From Candidatus Methylospira mobilis (GTDB lineage Bacteria; Pseudomonadota; Gammaproteobacteria; Methylococcales; Methylococcaceae): a stretch of DNA of 64,000 nucleotides. A program made the translations under genes and the position numbers. The notes beneath the pieces were generated by a model. It saw nothing but the letters and a program-made list of their open reading frames with translations. It was not told the DNA's origin and did not search any database. This document shows positions 35,120 to 43,218 of this stretch, piece by piece (position 1 is the first letter of the stretch; each line of letters begins with the position of its first letter). The stretch is from NCBI RefSeq assembly GCF_009498235.1, contig NZ_CP044205.1, forward strand, positions 119,716 through 183,715, given 5' to 3'.

Positions 35120-36178
35120 ATGAACAGTAAAATCAGCTTCGGCAAAAGCCCTTGGGGCTTAATTCTAATCGCTTCAGCATGTATTGCCGTCATGGCGGGA
35201 GACGCGGCAGCCCAGTCCGAGAGCATGATGCTGCGCGGCGGCGGGGCGACATTTCCCGCACCGCTCTATCAGCGCTGGATAGAAGCTTACGCCGGGCAGC
35301 ATCCCTGGTCCCGAATCGGCTACGCGAAACTGGGCAGCGGCGAAGGCGTTCAGCGCTTTCTCGCCGAAAAGCTGGACTTTGCCGGCAGTGATGCAGCGCT
35401 TGACGATGAGCAGATGGCCCAGGTAAAAAGAGGTGTTCGACTGGTGCCGGCGACGGCGGGTCTCATCGTGCTCGCCTATCACGTGAAAGGTCTTACCGGG
35501 CCGTTGAAACTTCCACGGGAAGTTTACAGGGACATTTTCTCCGGAAAAATATCCCGATGGAACGATGCGAGAATCAAGGCGGCCAATCCCGATTTAAACC
35601 TTCCCAACCAGAGCATTACTCTCGTTGCCCGGCTGGACGGCAGCGGAACGACTTATGCTTTTACCAATCATCTGAGCGCGATCAGCCGGGAATGGCGCGA
35701 CAATGGCCCCGGAGCCGGGATGACGGTGGCCTGGCCGGGCAACGCGATGCTGGTTCACGGCAATGAAGCCGTGGCGTCCCGCATCAAAGTCAGCGAGGGA
35801 ACGATAGGCTACCTGGAGTACGGTTTTGCCAAACGTCTCGGATTGCCGATGGCCTGGCTGGAAAACAAAGCCGGACATTTCGAGGAGCCAAACGAACAGA
35901 CCGGTGTGGAAGCGCTGGCCGGTAACGCCCTGCAGATGCCGGATAACCTGCGTCTGATGATTCCCGACCCCGAGGGCGCGGATGCCTACCCGATATTGAC
36001 CTTGAGCTGGCTGCTGCTATACCAGCGTTATCCCGATACGGAGAAGGCATCCGCGATTAAACAGTTTGTGACATTCGGTCTGACCGAAGGCCAGCGTTAC
36101 AGCCACGAGCTCGGTTATATACCATTGCCCGCCGATATCGTTTCCCGGTCGCGTCAGGCATTGGACAGTATCCGATAA
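35120..36178 (+). CDS. Second PstS-like phosphate-binding protein
   Basis: The 352-aa product has a signal peptide (residues 1-32, ending DAAA-QS) and the PstS fold: LRGGGATFPAPLYQRWIEAY, GSGEGVQRFLAEKLDFAGSD, KISRWNDARI, VARLDGSGTTYAFTNHLSAI and GTIGYLEYGFAK. It is clearly a paralogue of the first pstS (about same length and motif order) but diverged. Two binding proteins on one permease could extend affinity or ligand range. It follows pstB by 18 bases. Confidence 0.92.
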   Translation: MNSKISFGKSPWGLILIASACIAVMAGDAAAQSESMMLRGGGATFPAPLYQRWIEAYAGQHPWSRIGYAKLGSGEGVQRFLAEKLDFAGSDAALDDEQMAQVKRGVRLVPATAGLIVLAYHVKGLTGPLKLPREVYRDIFSGKISRWNDARIKAANPDLNLPNQSITLVARLDGSGTTYAFTNHLSAISREWRDNGPGAGMTVAWPGNAMLVHGNEAVASRIKVSEGTIGYLEYGFAKRLGLPMAWLENKAGHFEEPNEQTGVEALAGNALQMPDNLRLMIPDPEGADAYPILTLSWLLLYQRYPDTEKASAIKQFVTFGLTEGQRYSHELGYIPLPADIVSRSRQALDSIR

Positions 36179-36196
36179 TCCGCGCGCCAGAGAGGT

Positions 36197-36868
36197 ATGG
36201 AAAGATCGTTATACGAACCAGGGCCGCGCCTTGATCTTCGGTTGATTGAGGCGTCGCTGAGAGGGGTTCAACGCGACTTCCCGCGGATCAACCAGGCGTT
36301 GAATTTTTCCCGGGAACCGATGGATGACGCTGTTGTGGAGAACATGATCTCGGGTTATGCCCTAATCAGTCAGCTGCTGGAAGCCAGGGTCGAATTATTA
36401 GCGCTGGGCAACTCGGCCTATCTGCTGGAACTCAATACCCGCGTGTTATGCGGAACGGGCGAGCGCTATCGGCGCGAATACAAAAAACATATCATGGCCA
36501 ACATCAGGCGTTTTTACGAGTGTACCGACGGCGGTATTCAAGGCCTGTACGAATGGTATATTCTGCACCGTCATGAGTCGGCCTGGTTTTGCGCTGCGGG
36601 TATTTATATCCGCATACTGAGCGAACCACAGCTGTTTATTGAGGGTAACGACCGTACCGGCGCCCTGGTGATGAGCTATTTCCTCGCGAAGGACGGACAG
36701 CCGCCGTTCGTGTTGACTACAGCAAATGCCGGAGCATATTTCGATTACTCCGCCCAGATTCAAAAACTGTCGAGAACCAGCCTGAGCAGGCCGTTCCGCT
36801 TGCACCGCCTGAAGGCGCGCATTGCAGGTTTTCTCAAGGATCAGGCCAATAGCGGCTATTTGCTTTGA
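36197..36868 (+). CDS. Fic-fold protein with altered catalytic motif, last gene of the pst operon
   Basis: The 223-aa protein resembles Fic/Doc enzymes at its core: SEPQLFIEGNDRTGALVMSY aligns with the Fic motif HPFxEGNGRxxR, and YFLAKDGQPPFVLT matches the following helix and loop. Glutamine (Q145) stands where the catalytic histidine should be, glycine of GNG is aspartate, and the last arginine is alanine. E, G, N and R are kept. Canonical AMP transfer is therefore unlikely; it may bind a nucleotide or do different chemistry. It lies 18 bases after the second pstS and is almost certainly co-transcribed, in a place where phoU would be usual. There is no signal peptide. The assignment rests on one motif and should be tested. 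Confidence 0.6.
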   Translation: MERSLYEPGPRLDLRLIEASLRGVQRDFPRINQALNFSREPMDDAVVENMISGYALISQLLEARVELLALGNSAYLLELNTRVLCGTGERYRREYKKHIMANIRRFYECTDGGIQGLYEWYILHRHESAWFCAAGIYIRILSEPQLFIEGNDRTGALVMSYFLAKDGQPPFVLTTANAGAYFDYSAQIQKLSRTSLSRPFRLHRLKARIAGFLKDQANSGYLL

Positions 36869-36914
36869 TTCCGCCCGGAAGGGCGTCTGCCTGGGAAACT
36901 GTTGGCCGTCAGCT

Positions 36915-37166
36915 TCAGGCCGTCAGCGAATCAGGCCCCCTGCCGCGATTGCTGTCTATGATGCGCTCGAATTTATCGGGGTCGGTTTTGATCAGGTTCA
37001 GATACTCATCCGCAAGAGCCATCCCGCGCGAACCGCCATGCTCCCTGAATTTGGCCAGCGCGACCAGCAACAGCTTGGCGGCTGCCCGGATCTCGCGGTC
37101 TTCGCCCTCGCCGTAATGTCTGACCAGTTCGTCGTAGAGCGTTTCAACCTTTTCGAGCGGAGTCAT
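36915..37166 (-). CDS. Small hypothetical protein
   Basis: The 83-aa protein is mostly helical and charged (MTPLEKVETLYDELVRHYGE...), with no signal peptide. AAGGAG 8 bases before the ATG supports it. It ends 47 bases from the convergent fic-like gene and lies just downstream of the ABC ATPase gene, in the same direction with a 35-base gap, so it may belong to that transcript. The family is not recognised. Confidence 0.6.
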   Translation of the reverse strand: MTPLEKVETLYDELVRHYGEGEDREIRAAAKLLLVALAKFREHGGSRGMALADEYLNLIKTDPDKFERIIDSNRGRGPDSLTA

Positions 37167-37201
37167 GGCCGGTTCTCCTTTTGGTCCTTGTTGATTGGCC
37201 G

Positions 37202-38812
37202 CTAGCGCATCCTCAGCGACGGCACCGAAGCCAGCAGGCGGCGGGTATAGGGATGTTGGGGCGCGAACAATATCTGTTCCGCCTGACCGCTTTCGACGAT
37301 AACGCCCCGATGCATGACCAGAATGCGGTCTGCCAGTTCGGCGACTACCGCCAGATCATGGCTGATGAAAAGATAACTTAGATTTTGCGTACTGCGCAAG
37401 GTCTTCAGTAAATCCAGAATCTGCCGTTGCACGGAAACATCCAGTGCGCTGGTCGGCTCGTCGCAGATAATCAATGCCGGATTAACCGCCAGCGCTCTGG
37501 CTATGCAGATACGCTGCCGTTGTCCGCCGGAAAACTCGTGCGGATAGCGCAAACGCGAGGCTGCAGGCAAACCGACCGCTTCCAGCAAATGTTCGATCTG
37601 CTCCCGGAGGGTATCCGCATCCGCCTGGGGTGCTTGCACGCGCATGCCTTCGGCGACGATATCGCCGACCAGCATGCGCGGGTCCATTGCCGCATAAGGG
37701 TCCTGGAAAATAATCTGCAATGCATGTGCGGCGTGATGTTGCCCGGCAAATGAAAATTGCCCGCCGCTGTGCTTGATCAGTCCCAGCAAGGCCTTGCCAA
37801 GCGTGGTTTTCCCGCAGCCGGATTCGCCCACCAGCGCCACGCTTTCGCCCCGAGCGACGCTGAACGATACGCCGTCCACCGCCTTGACATAACCGGAGGT
37901 GCGCTGAAAAATGCCGCTGCGCACCGGGTAATGGACGCGAAAGTCCTGAACGTCCAGCAGCGTCTGCTGCTTTTCCGGCAATGCTCTACCACGGCAGCTT
38001 TGCATACGTGGCATCGCATTGAGCAATTGTTGGCTATAAGCATGGGTGGGTTTGGCGAAAAAAGCCGCGCAGCCGTTTTCTTCGACAATTTCGCCGCAAC
38101 GCATCACCGCAATTCGATCCGCTATATCGTGCACGATGCCTAGGTCATGAGTGATCAGCCATAGCGCCATCCCGGTTTGCCGCTGTATCTTTTTCAGCAG
38201 GGTAAGAATCTGCGCCTGTATGGTCACATCCAATGCGGTGGTAGGCTCGTCGGCTATCAGCAGCTCCGGCTCGCCCGCCAGTGCCAGCGCGATCATCACA
38301 CGCTGGCGCTGGCCGCCGGAAAGCTGGTGCGGATACTGGCGCAAATGCTGTTCCGGACGCGGCAATCCGACCTGTTCGAGCAGTGCCAGCGTGCGGGCGC
38401 GCAGCGCCGCGCGATCGAAAGAGAAATGCTGGTCGATCATTTCGCCGATCTGCCGGCCTACCGTCATTACCGGATTCAATGCGGAAAGCGGGTCCTGAAA
38501 AATAATGCCGATGCGGCGGCCGCGGATACGATTGAATTGATATTCCGGCTGCTTGAACAGCGCTTCGCCGTTCAATTGCACCGAGCCGGAAACAACCTGC
38601 CCACCTCGGGGCAGCAGCCGCATCACCGCCAATGCGGATACCGACTTGCCGGAACCCGATTCGCCCACCAGCGCAAAGGTTTCGCCGCGGTTGATGGTCA
38701 GGCTGAGGCCTTGTACCGCCGCCACTGCCTCGCCGGACTGGCGGAATGCGACGCCGAGATTGTTTATGGTTAATAAAGGCTGTTGAGTCACGAGAAATAC
38801 AGTGGTCGACAC
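37202..38812 (-). CDS. Fused dual-ATPase of peptide/nickel-type ABC importer (YejF-like)
   Basis: The 536-aa protein holds two complete ABC ATPase domains in tandem. Domain 1 has GESGSGKS, LSGGQRQRVMIALALA and LLIADEPTTALD; domain 2 has GESGCGKT, FSGGQRQRICIARALA and LIICDEPTSALD. This DppD-DppF fusion is seen in YejF and similar oligopeptide systems. The start is uncertain: GTG at 38812 or 38791, neither with a clear ribosome binding site. No permease or binding-protein gene is adjacent; an orphan OppC-type permease lies at 61896-63233. Confidence 0.9.
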   Translation of the reverse strand: MSTTVFLVTQQPLLTINNLGVAFRQSGEAVAAVQGLSLTINRGETFALVGESGSGKSVSALAVMRLLPRGGQVVSGSVQLNGEALFKQPEYQFNRIRGRRIGIIFQDPLSALNPVMTVGRQIGEMIDQHFSFDRAALRARTLALLEQVGLPRPEQHLRQYPHQLSGGQRQRVMIALALAGEPELLIADEPTTALDVTIQAQILTLLKKIQRQTGMALWLITHDLGIVHDIADRIAVMRCGEIVEENGCAAFFAKPTHAYSQQLLNAMPRMQSCRGRALPEKQQTLLDVQDFRVHYPVRSGIFQRTSGYVKAVDGVSFSVARGESVALVGESGCGKTTLGKALLGLIKHSGGQFSFAGQHHAAHALQIIFQDPYAAMDPRMLVGDIVAEGMRVQAPQADADTLREQIEHLLEAVGLPAASRLRYPHEFSGGQRQRICIARALAVNPALIICDEPTSALDVSVQRQILDLLKTLRSTQNLSYLFISHDLAVVAELADRILVMHRGVIVESGQAEQILFAPQHPYTRRLLASVPSLRMR

Positions 38813-38843
38813 GATAGGGTTGCCGGCGCCGCAGAAGCGGCTC

Positions 38844-38962
38844 GGAGGCTGTCCGAGAAGACAAATCTTGGAAACCAGTCACGATCTGTTTTCTAATTAT
38901 ATAAGATAAAACAGTGTATGCTGTGGTCGATTTTTAAAATGTCTATTTTTCGGACAGCCTCC
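38844..38962. mobile_element. 119-bp MITE-like element with 13-bp inverted ends
   Basis: GGAGGCTGTCCGA at 38844-38856 and its exact reverse complement at 38950-38962 bound a short AT-rich, non-coding segment. GGCTGTCC-type ends occur on several IS families, so this may be a miniature derivative. It lies directly upstream of the ABC ATPase gene and may carry or interrupt its promoter. No autonomous copy is in the window. Confidence 0.55.
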
Positions 38963-39115
38963 TGCCCAACATCAACTTGCCATTAGAAAGTCGTTATGCA
39001 AATCGTCACGATAAGGGCACCATGATTGACCGCATCGTACGAATTGTACGCGGGGACACACCAAAGTGATCGGAATAGGTACTGGCAGTTAAAAAAACAG
39101 CTTGCACTCAGCTCC

Positions 39116-39137
39116 ATTGCGAACTATGGTTCGCAAT
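39116..39137. promoter_or_regulatory. Palindromic operator upstream of the higBA-like locus
   Basis: ATTGCGAAC-TATG-GTTCGCAAT is a perfect 9-bp inverted repeat centred 47 bases before the toxin frame. Antitoxins of the HigA type repress their own operon by binding such palindromes. A direct repeat, ATCGTTGACAG (39158-39168 and 39169-39179), follows and covers the possible start region. Confidence 0.55.
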
Positions 39138-39172
39138 GCGACAACTGATAAGATCAAATCGTTGACAGATCG

Positions 39173-39514
39173 TTGACAGACGAAGTAACACCAAAACAGG
39201 TTATCGTCTATTCCGGGGATAACGGGAAAGAACCTTTTACCGAGTGGCTTTATGGCCTGAGGGATATCATGGGACGAAAACGGATTCTTGCCCGCGTATC
39301 CCGTCTGCAACAAGGCAACTACGGCGATTGTGAGCCTGTCCCGAGAAGGCGTCAGCGAACTGCGCCTGTTTTTCGGTTCCGGTTACCGTGTCTCTCGGTG
39401 AACAAGATAACCAGATCATCGTCCTGCTTTGTGGCGGAGACAAAGGAAGCCAAAGCAAAGACATTGAACAGGCAAAAGCTTCGGAAGGAGTATCTAAACC
39501 ATGAGCAACTATAG
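39173..39514 (+). pseudogene. Frameshifted HigB/RelE-family toxin gene
   Basis: The first 55 codons read as a phage-derived Gp49/HigB-type toxin: YSGDNGKEPFTEWLYGLRD and ILARVSRLQQGNYGDCEPV. An extra C in GTCCCGAG (about 39339) throws the frame; the correct text resumes in another frame as REGVSELRLFFGSGYRV (39343-39395). A second indel leads to LGEQDNQIIVLLCGGDKGSQ, and a third near 39480 to a KEYLNHEQL end that overlaps the antitoxin start. With three indels it is inactive. No ATG is present, and TTG 39173 is the only plausible start. Confidence 0.75.
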
Positions 39515-39827
39515 AACCATCAGCGAAGTCGAAGAAGAATACCTGCGCAACCATCCGGAGGAAATAGACGATTACATCGACATCTTCTTCGATGCATACG
39601 CCGAAAACGACGACACCGCCGTTCCGTTATCCTCTCTGCGCGTAGTCAGCCGCGTAAAAGGGGTAAGCCGAATAGCGGAGGCGTCCGGCCTAAGCCGGAA
39701 AGGCGTACAAAAAGCCCTGTCTGAAAACGGCAATCCGCAATTAGGTAGCGTGAACGACATCATGCACGCCATGGGCTATCGCCTCACTCAGCAAAAACTA
39801 CCGGCGACTACGCGCGCTCCCAGGTAA
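39501..39827 (+). CDS. HigA-type antitoxin (addiction module antidote)
   Basis: The 108-aa product is intact. A helix-turn-helix region, SRIAEASGLSRKGVQKALSE with NPQLGSVNDIMHAMGYRL, is typical of the antidote family paired with HigB/Gp49 toxins. GGAG upstream lies within the broken toxin gene. Its partner is destroyed, so it may act only as a repressor or counteract related toxins elsewhere. Confidence 0.88.
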   Translation: MSNYRTISEVEEEYLRNHPEEIDDYIDIFFDAYAENDDTAVPLSSLRVVSRVKGVSRIAEASGLSRKGVQKALSENGNPQLGSVNDIMHAMGYRLTQQKLPATTRAPR

Positions 39828-40049
39828 ATAGTAGCCGTCTGTGTTTCCCTAATTCACTTTGTCGATGGGTTAGGTAAAAACACATACTGTTTGGATAAAT
39901 GCTTAGCAAAACAATGCATAGCAAAATACTGGCTATTTATCCGTATTGCATATTTCACCCGCCACCCAAGGTCTTTACTCGACCTCGTTTTCGAATATAT
40001 TCATTGCATTTCAATAATATAAATTAGATTATTTTTTTAAAGACCCATC

Positions 40050-42275
40050 ATGAATGAACCTTTTAAAATAGGCTGCTGCAGAATCATCGCGGCTTTTCTT
40101 CTAATCCCGTGGGCTCCAGACGGCAATGCCGGGCAAATTTGGCACGTTACAGCCAATGTTCATGTTTCGTCTACCGGCACTGACTGGAAAAATGCATTTA
40201 ATTCCTTGCAGACTGCGCTTGGTTACGCAAAGTCAGGCGACGAAATATGGGTAGCCCATGGAACATACCATCCAGATAAAACCGATCGCAAAGTATCGTT
40301 TAATCTTAAACGCGGCGTAGCCGTCTACGGAGGGTTTTCCGGGAATGAGAACAAACTGACTGAACGTGATTATCGAAAAAACAAGACGATTCTTAGCGGT
40401 AATATTGGCGGCGGCGACAAAACAAAAAATACCATCACTATTGTTAAAGGCGAAAATAATGCAATATTGGACGGATTTATTATTGAGGATGCCTATTCTA
40501 CCGCCGAAGCAAAAAAGATGCACTTGACCCCGGATGAAATCAGAAAAAATGACGCGAATGATGGGGGAGGCATGCGCAACTTCATGGTAAGCCCGACTGT
40601 CAGGAATTGTATTTTTAGAAACAATCACGCGGCAAAAGGCGGAGCAGTTTACAATGTACAGGAAGCAAAGCTTGCTCAGGCGCGGTTTATTAATGTCATT
40701 TTCGATAAAAACTCCGCATTAATGCGAGGCGGTGCGGTAAGCAATGATTTAGGCGCTTCACCGGAGTTTATTAATTCAAAATTCACAAACAATCGCAGCG
40801 ATGACAAAGGCGGAGCCCTCTATAATGATTTTGCTTCATCGCCGATCATCGTTAATTCCCTGTTTGAATCGAATAGCGCAGCGAGTGCCGGCGCCATAGG
40901 TAATGACGGGGGATCATCTCCGCTATTGCTGAATGTTACGATAAAAAACAATCATGCTTCAAGCGGCATGGGCTCAGGACTTTATCAGGGAACCGGCGCC
41001 AACAATAATCCAATAGCAATCAATTCCAGGATAGATAATATATACAATTGGCATGAAGATACGGTCGCAACATTAAATTCAGAATTACCGGCAGAACATG
41101 CGGTTCCGCTGGGCAAATTTATTTTTATGAGCAACCTGTCACCACAAATACCCTCCCAGCGTTTACTGTTGCAGCCGCGCACAAAAATCGGTTACCAGGA
41201 AAAATATGACTGGGCCGCCATCCAAAAAAACGCTTTGATTGACAGCCTGCTAAAATTCTATGCTCAAAATGGCGGCGCTATAGAATATAGGGACGCATAC
41301 CAGGTGCCGGTAATGACTGACCCGGCTTCGAAAAATTCAATCATTTATGTGGTTCCTGACTCAAATTCCCCCTTGAAAGACGGCAGCTCGTGGCAACATG
41401 CGCTAACCGATTTACAGCAGGCCATCAATATGGCGGCAGTCAATCACGCGCCGATTTGGCTTAAAAAAGGAAAGTATTATTCTACTGCGGATAAGTCGCT
41501 TATTTCAGCCTTCATACTATACGACAATATCGAGGTTTATGGCGGTTTCAGTGGCAATGAAACCTCATTGCAAGCGCGAAACATTGCTGAAAATCCAACG
41601 ATAGTCAGCGCCGTATCAAGCAGAGCCGGCTTTGTTTTTCAACATGTACTATACGGCGCAAATAATGTTGTTTTAGACGGATTAACCATTCAGGATGGAA
41701 ATGCAGACGGTTTCACCTATAACGGCAAGGGCGGCGGATTGCTCGCCTACCATGCCGGCAAAACTTTCTGGCCGCATGATCAGGCTGCTGGTTTTGTCAT
41801 GACCATTCACAATTGCACCTTCGCCAATAATTTTGCGAAGGAAGGAGGCGCAATTTATGCTTTTGGCAAAGCGCAATTAGTCATTACCAATACTTATTTC
41901 AAAAACAACAGCGCCATATACGGCGGTGCGCTTATGGATCGCGAGGGTAACAAAATTGACTGTAATAACTGCTTTTTTATAAATAATCATGCAAAAAAAG
42001 ATGGCGGCGCGGTATATATCGATTATGGGTCGCATGCAAAATTCAATGGCACGCTTTTCGATGGCAACTCGGCTGAGCATTATGCCGGAGGAGTATTGGC
42101 TGTCAGCCGGGCTTCGCAGCTCGAAGAAACGATGGTTGATATCGATAATAGCTCATTCATACATAATCAGGCCTTAAGCGGCAGTAATATATTTAATTTG
42201 GATCAAAGTATTGTAAATATAAAAAACTCGATAATTAAGGATACATCATATCAGGGGGTAGTGAACATATACTGA
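40050..42275 (+). CDS. Secreted parallel beta-helix protein with Pmp-like repeats
   Basis: The 741-aa protein starts with a signal peptide (about 1-28, MNEPFKIGCCRIIAAFLLIP...). Two halves each begin with a segment of type TGTDWKNAFNSLQTAL / DGSSWQHALTDLQQAI, then VYGGFSGNE (residues about 92 and 497). Then come right-handed beta-helix coils with the polymorphic-outer-membrane-protein repeat GGAxxN/FxxN: FRNNHAAKGGAVYN, GGAVSND, FTNNRSDDKGGALYND, GGAIYAFG, FKNNSAIYGGALMD, GGAVYID. I see no autotransporter barrel or sortase motif at the end. It is AT-richer than the flanks. It is probably a surface or exported protein; ligand unknown. The internal duplication of the whole unit is notable. Confidence 0.8.
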   Translation: MNEPFKIGCCRIIAAFLLIPWAPDGNAGQIWHVTANVHVSSTGTDWKNAFNSLQTALGYAKSGDEIWVAHGTYHPDKTDRKVSFNLKRGVAVYGGFSGNENKLTERDYRKNKTILSGNIGGGDKTKNTITIVKGENNAILDGFIIEDAYSTAEAKKMHLTPDEIRKNDANDGGGMRNFMVSPTVRNCIFRNNHAAKGGAVYNVQEAKLAQARFINVIFDKNSALMRGGAVSNDLGASPEFINSKFTNNRSDDKGGALYNDFASSPIIVNSLFESNSAASAGAIGNDGGSSPLLLNVTIKNNHASSGMGSGLYQGTGANNNPIAINSRIDNIYNWHEDTVATLNSELPAEHAVPLGKFIFMSNLSPQIPSQRLLLQPRTKIGYQEKYDWAAIQKNALIDSLLKFYAQNGGAIEYRDAYQVPVMTDPASKNSIIYVVPDSNSPLKDGSSWQHALTDLQQAINMAAVNHAPIWLKKGKYYSTADKSLISAFILYDNIEVYGGFSGNETSLQARNIAENPTIVSAVSSRAGFVFQHVLYGANNVVLDGLTIQDGNADGFTYNGKGGGLLAYHAGKTFWPHDQAAGFVMTIHNCTFANNFAKEGGAIYAFGKAQLVITNTYFKNNSAIYGGALMDREGNKIDCNNCFFINNHAKKDGGAVYIDYGSHAKFNGTLFDGNSAEHYAGGVLAVSRASQLEETMVDIDNSSFIHNQALSGSNIFNLDQSIVNIKNSIIKDTSYQGVVNIY

Positions 42276-42349
42276 ACCGGCGCTCGCCTGAATAACTGAT
42301 GCCAACCCAATACATTCCATGTGTAAAGAATAAAGCGATTGAGGAAAAT

Positions 42350-43159
42350 ATGAACTCAAACATACCAAAACTACTGGCCGTAGCAATTAGCGCTGTAATT
42401 TTTGCCCCCTGTGCAGTCTTCGCCGAAACAGCACCTGTCATCGATACGACAGCCGGCATCAAGTCTGCCCAATGGGGCAAGAACGTTACGATTACATTCG
42501 GCACAGACACATTTGCCTTGTTCTCCGATGGGATCCCAAACCACCCCCGCCCGACCAGGTATCTCCTCCCTAAACCCGGTGTAGTGGTTCCGGAATTGGC
42601 GGCAGACTTGTTTGTAGGCGACGACCCAACCATGCCGCAAAATTACGCGTTTACGCTTCCGCTCCATCCCCGGAAAAAGGCTGCCGCCACCCCGACCGGC
42701 CTCGGACCCATTGGCATTCTGGTGAGCGGCGCGGCACTGTTCAACCCCTATGAAGCCGACGATCACACAATCGCCCTCCAGCACAACTTTACGTTTGATG
42801 GCGTATCGTTCGTCGATGCGTGCAACGGACATGCGACCCCTGCGGGATTCATTCCTGTGGGGACATACCATTATCACGGGGTTCCTCATTGCATCACCGA
42901 TCCCATTGACAAGCCCCGCGAGCATTCGAAGATCATCGGCGTTGCCCTGGACGGATTCCCCATCTATGGCCCTCACGGGAAGGATGGATTGAACCCCGCG
43001 CCACTTGATGAATGCAACGGACATACCGAGCAGACGGGAGAGTTCGCGCAGGGAATTTACCACTATCACCTGACCGAAGGTTCTCCTTACAGCATCCGTT
43101 GCCTGATGGGAGAAGTACCGGCATCCAACATTCAACATCCTCCCGTGATCAAAAACTGA
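42350..43159 (+). CDS. Exported YHYH-domain protein
   Basis: ATG 42350 follows GAGGA and starts a signal peptide (MNSNIPKLLAVAISAVIFAP, cut near VFA-ET). The 269-aa protein has the YHYH-domain motif twice (GTYHYHGVPHC and GIYHYHLTEGSPY), with DGFPIYGPHG between. Conserved cysteines lie near CNGH in both halves. YHYH proteins are secreted and of unknown function, often near oxidoreductases or metal proteins. It is followed after 59 bases by a LysR-type regulator. Confidence 0.85.
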   Translation: MNSNIPKLLAVAISAVIFAPCAVFAETAPVIDTTAGIKSAQWGKNVTITFGTDTFALFSDGIPNHPRPTRYLLPKPGVVVPELAADLFVGDDPTMPQNYAFTLPLHPRKKAAATPTGLGPIGILVSGAALFNPYEADDHTIALQHNFTFDGVSFVDACNGHATPAGFIPVGTYHYHGVPHCITDPIDKPREHSKIIGVALDGFPIYGPHGKDGLNPAPLDECNGHTEQTGEFAQGIYHYHLTEGSPYSIRCLMGEVPASNIQHPPVIKN

Positions 43160-43218
43160 GCTTGACCCTAGTTGATAATCACTGGAAATCGCCCGATTGC
43201 TATATCTGATCTGATGAG

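Noticed and set aside
39173..39514. Programmed frameshifting to produce an intact HigB
   Set aside because: Three separate indels would need to be bypassed and there is no slippery heptamer at any of them; decay is simpler.
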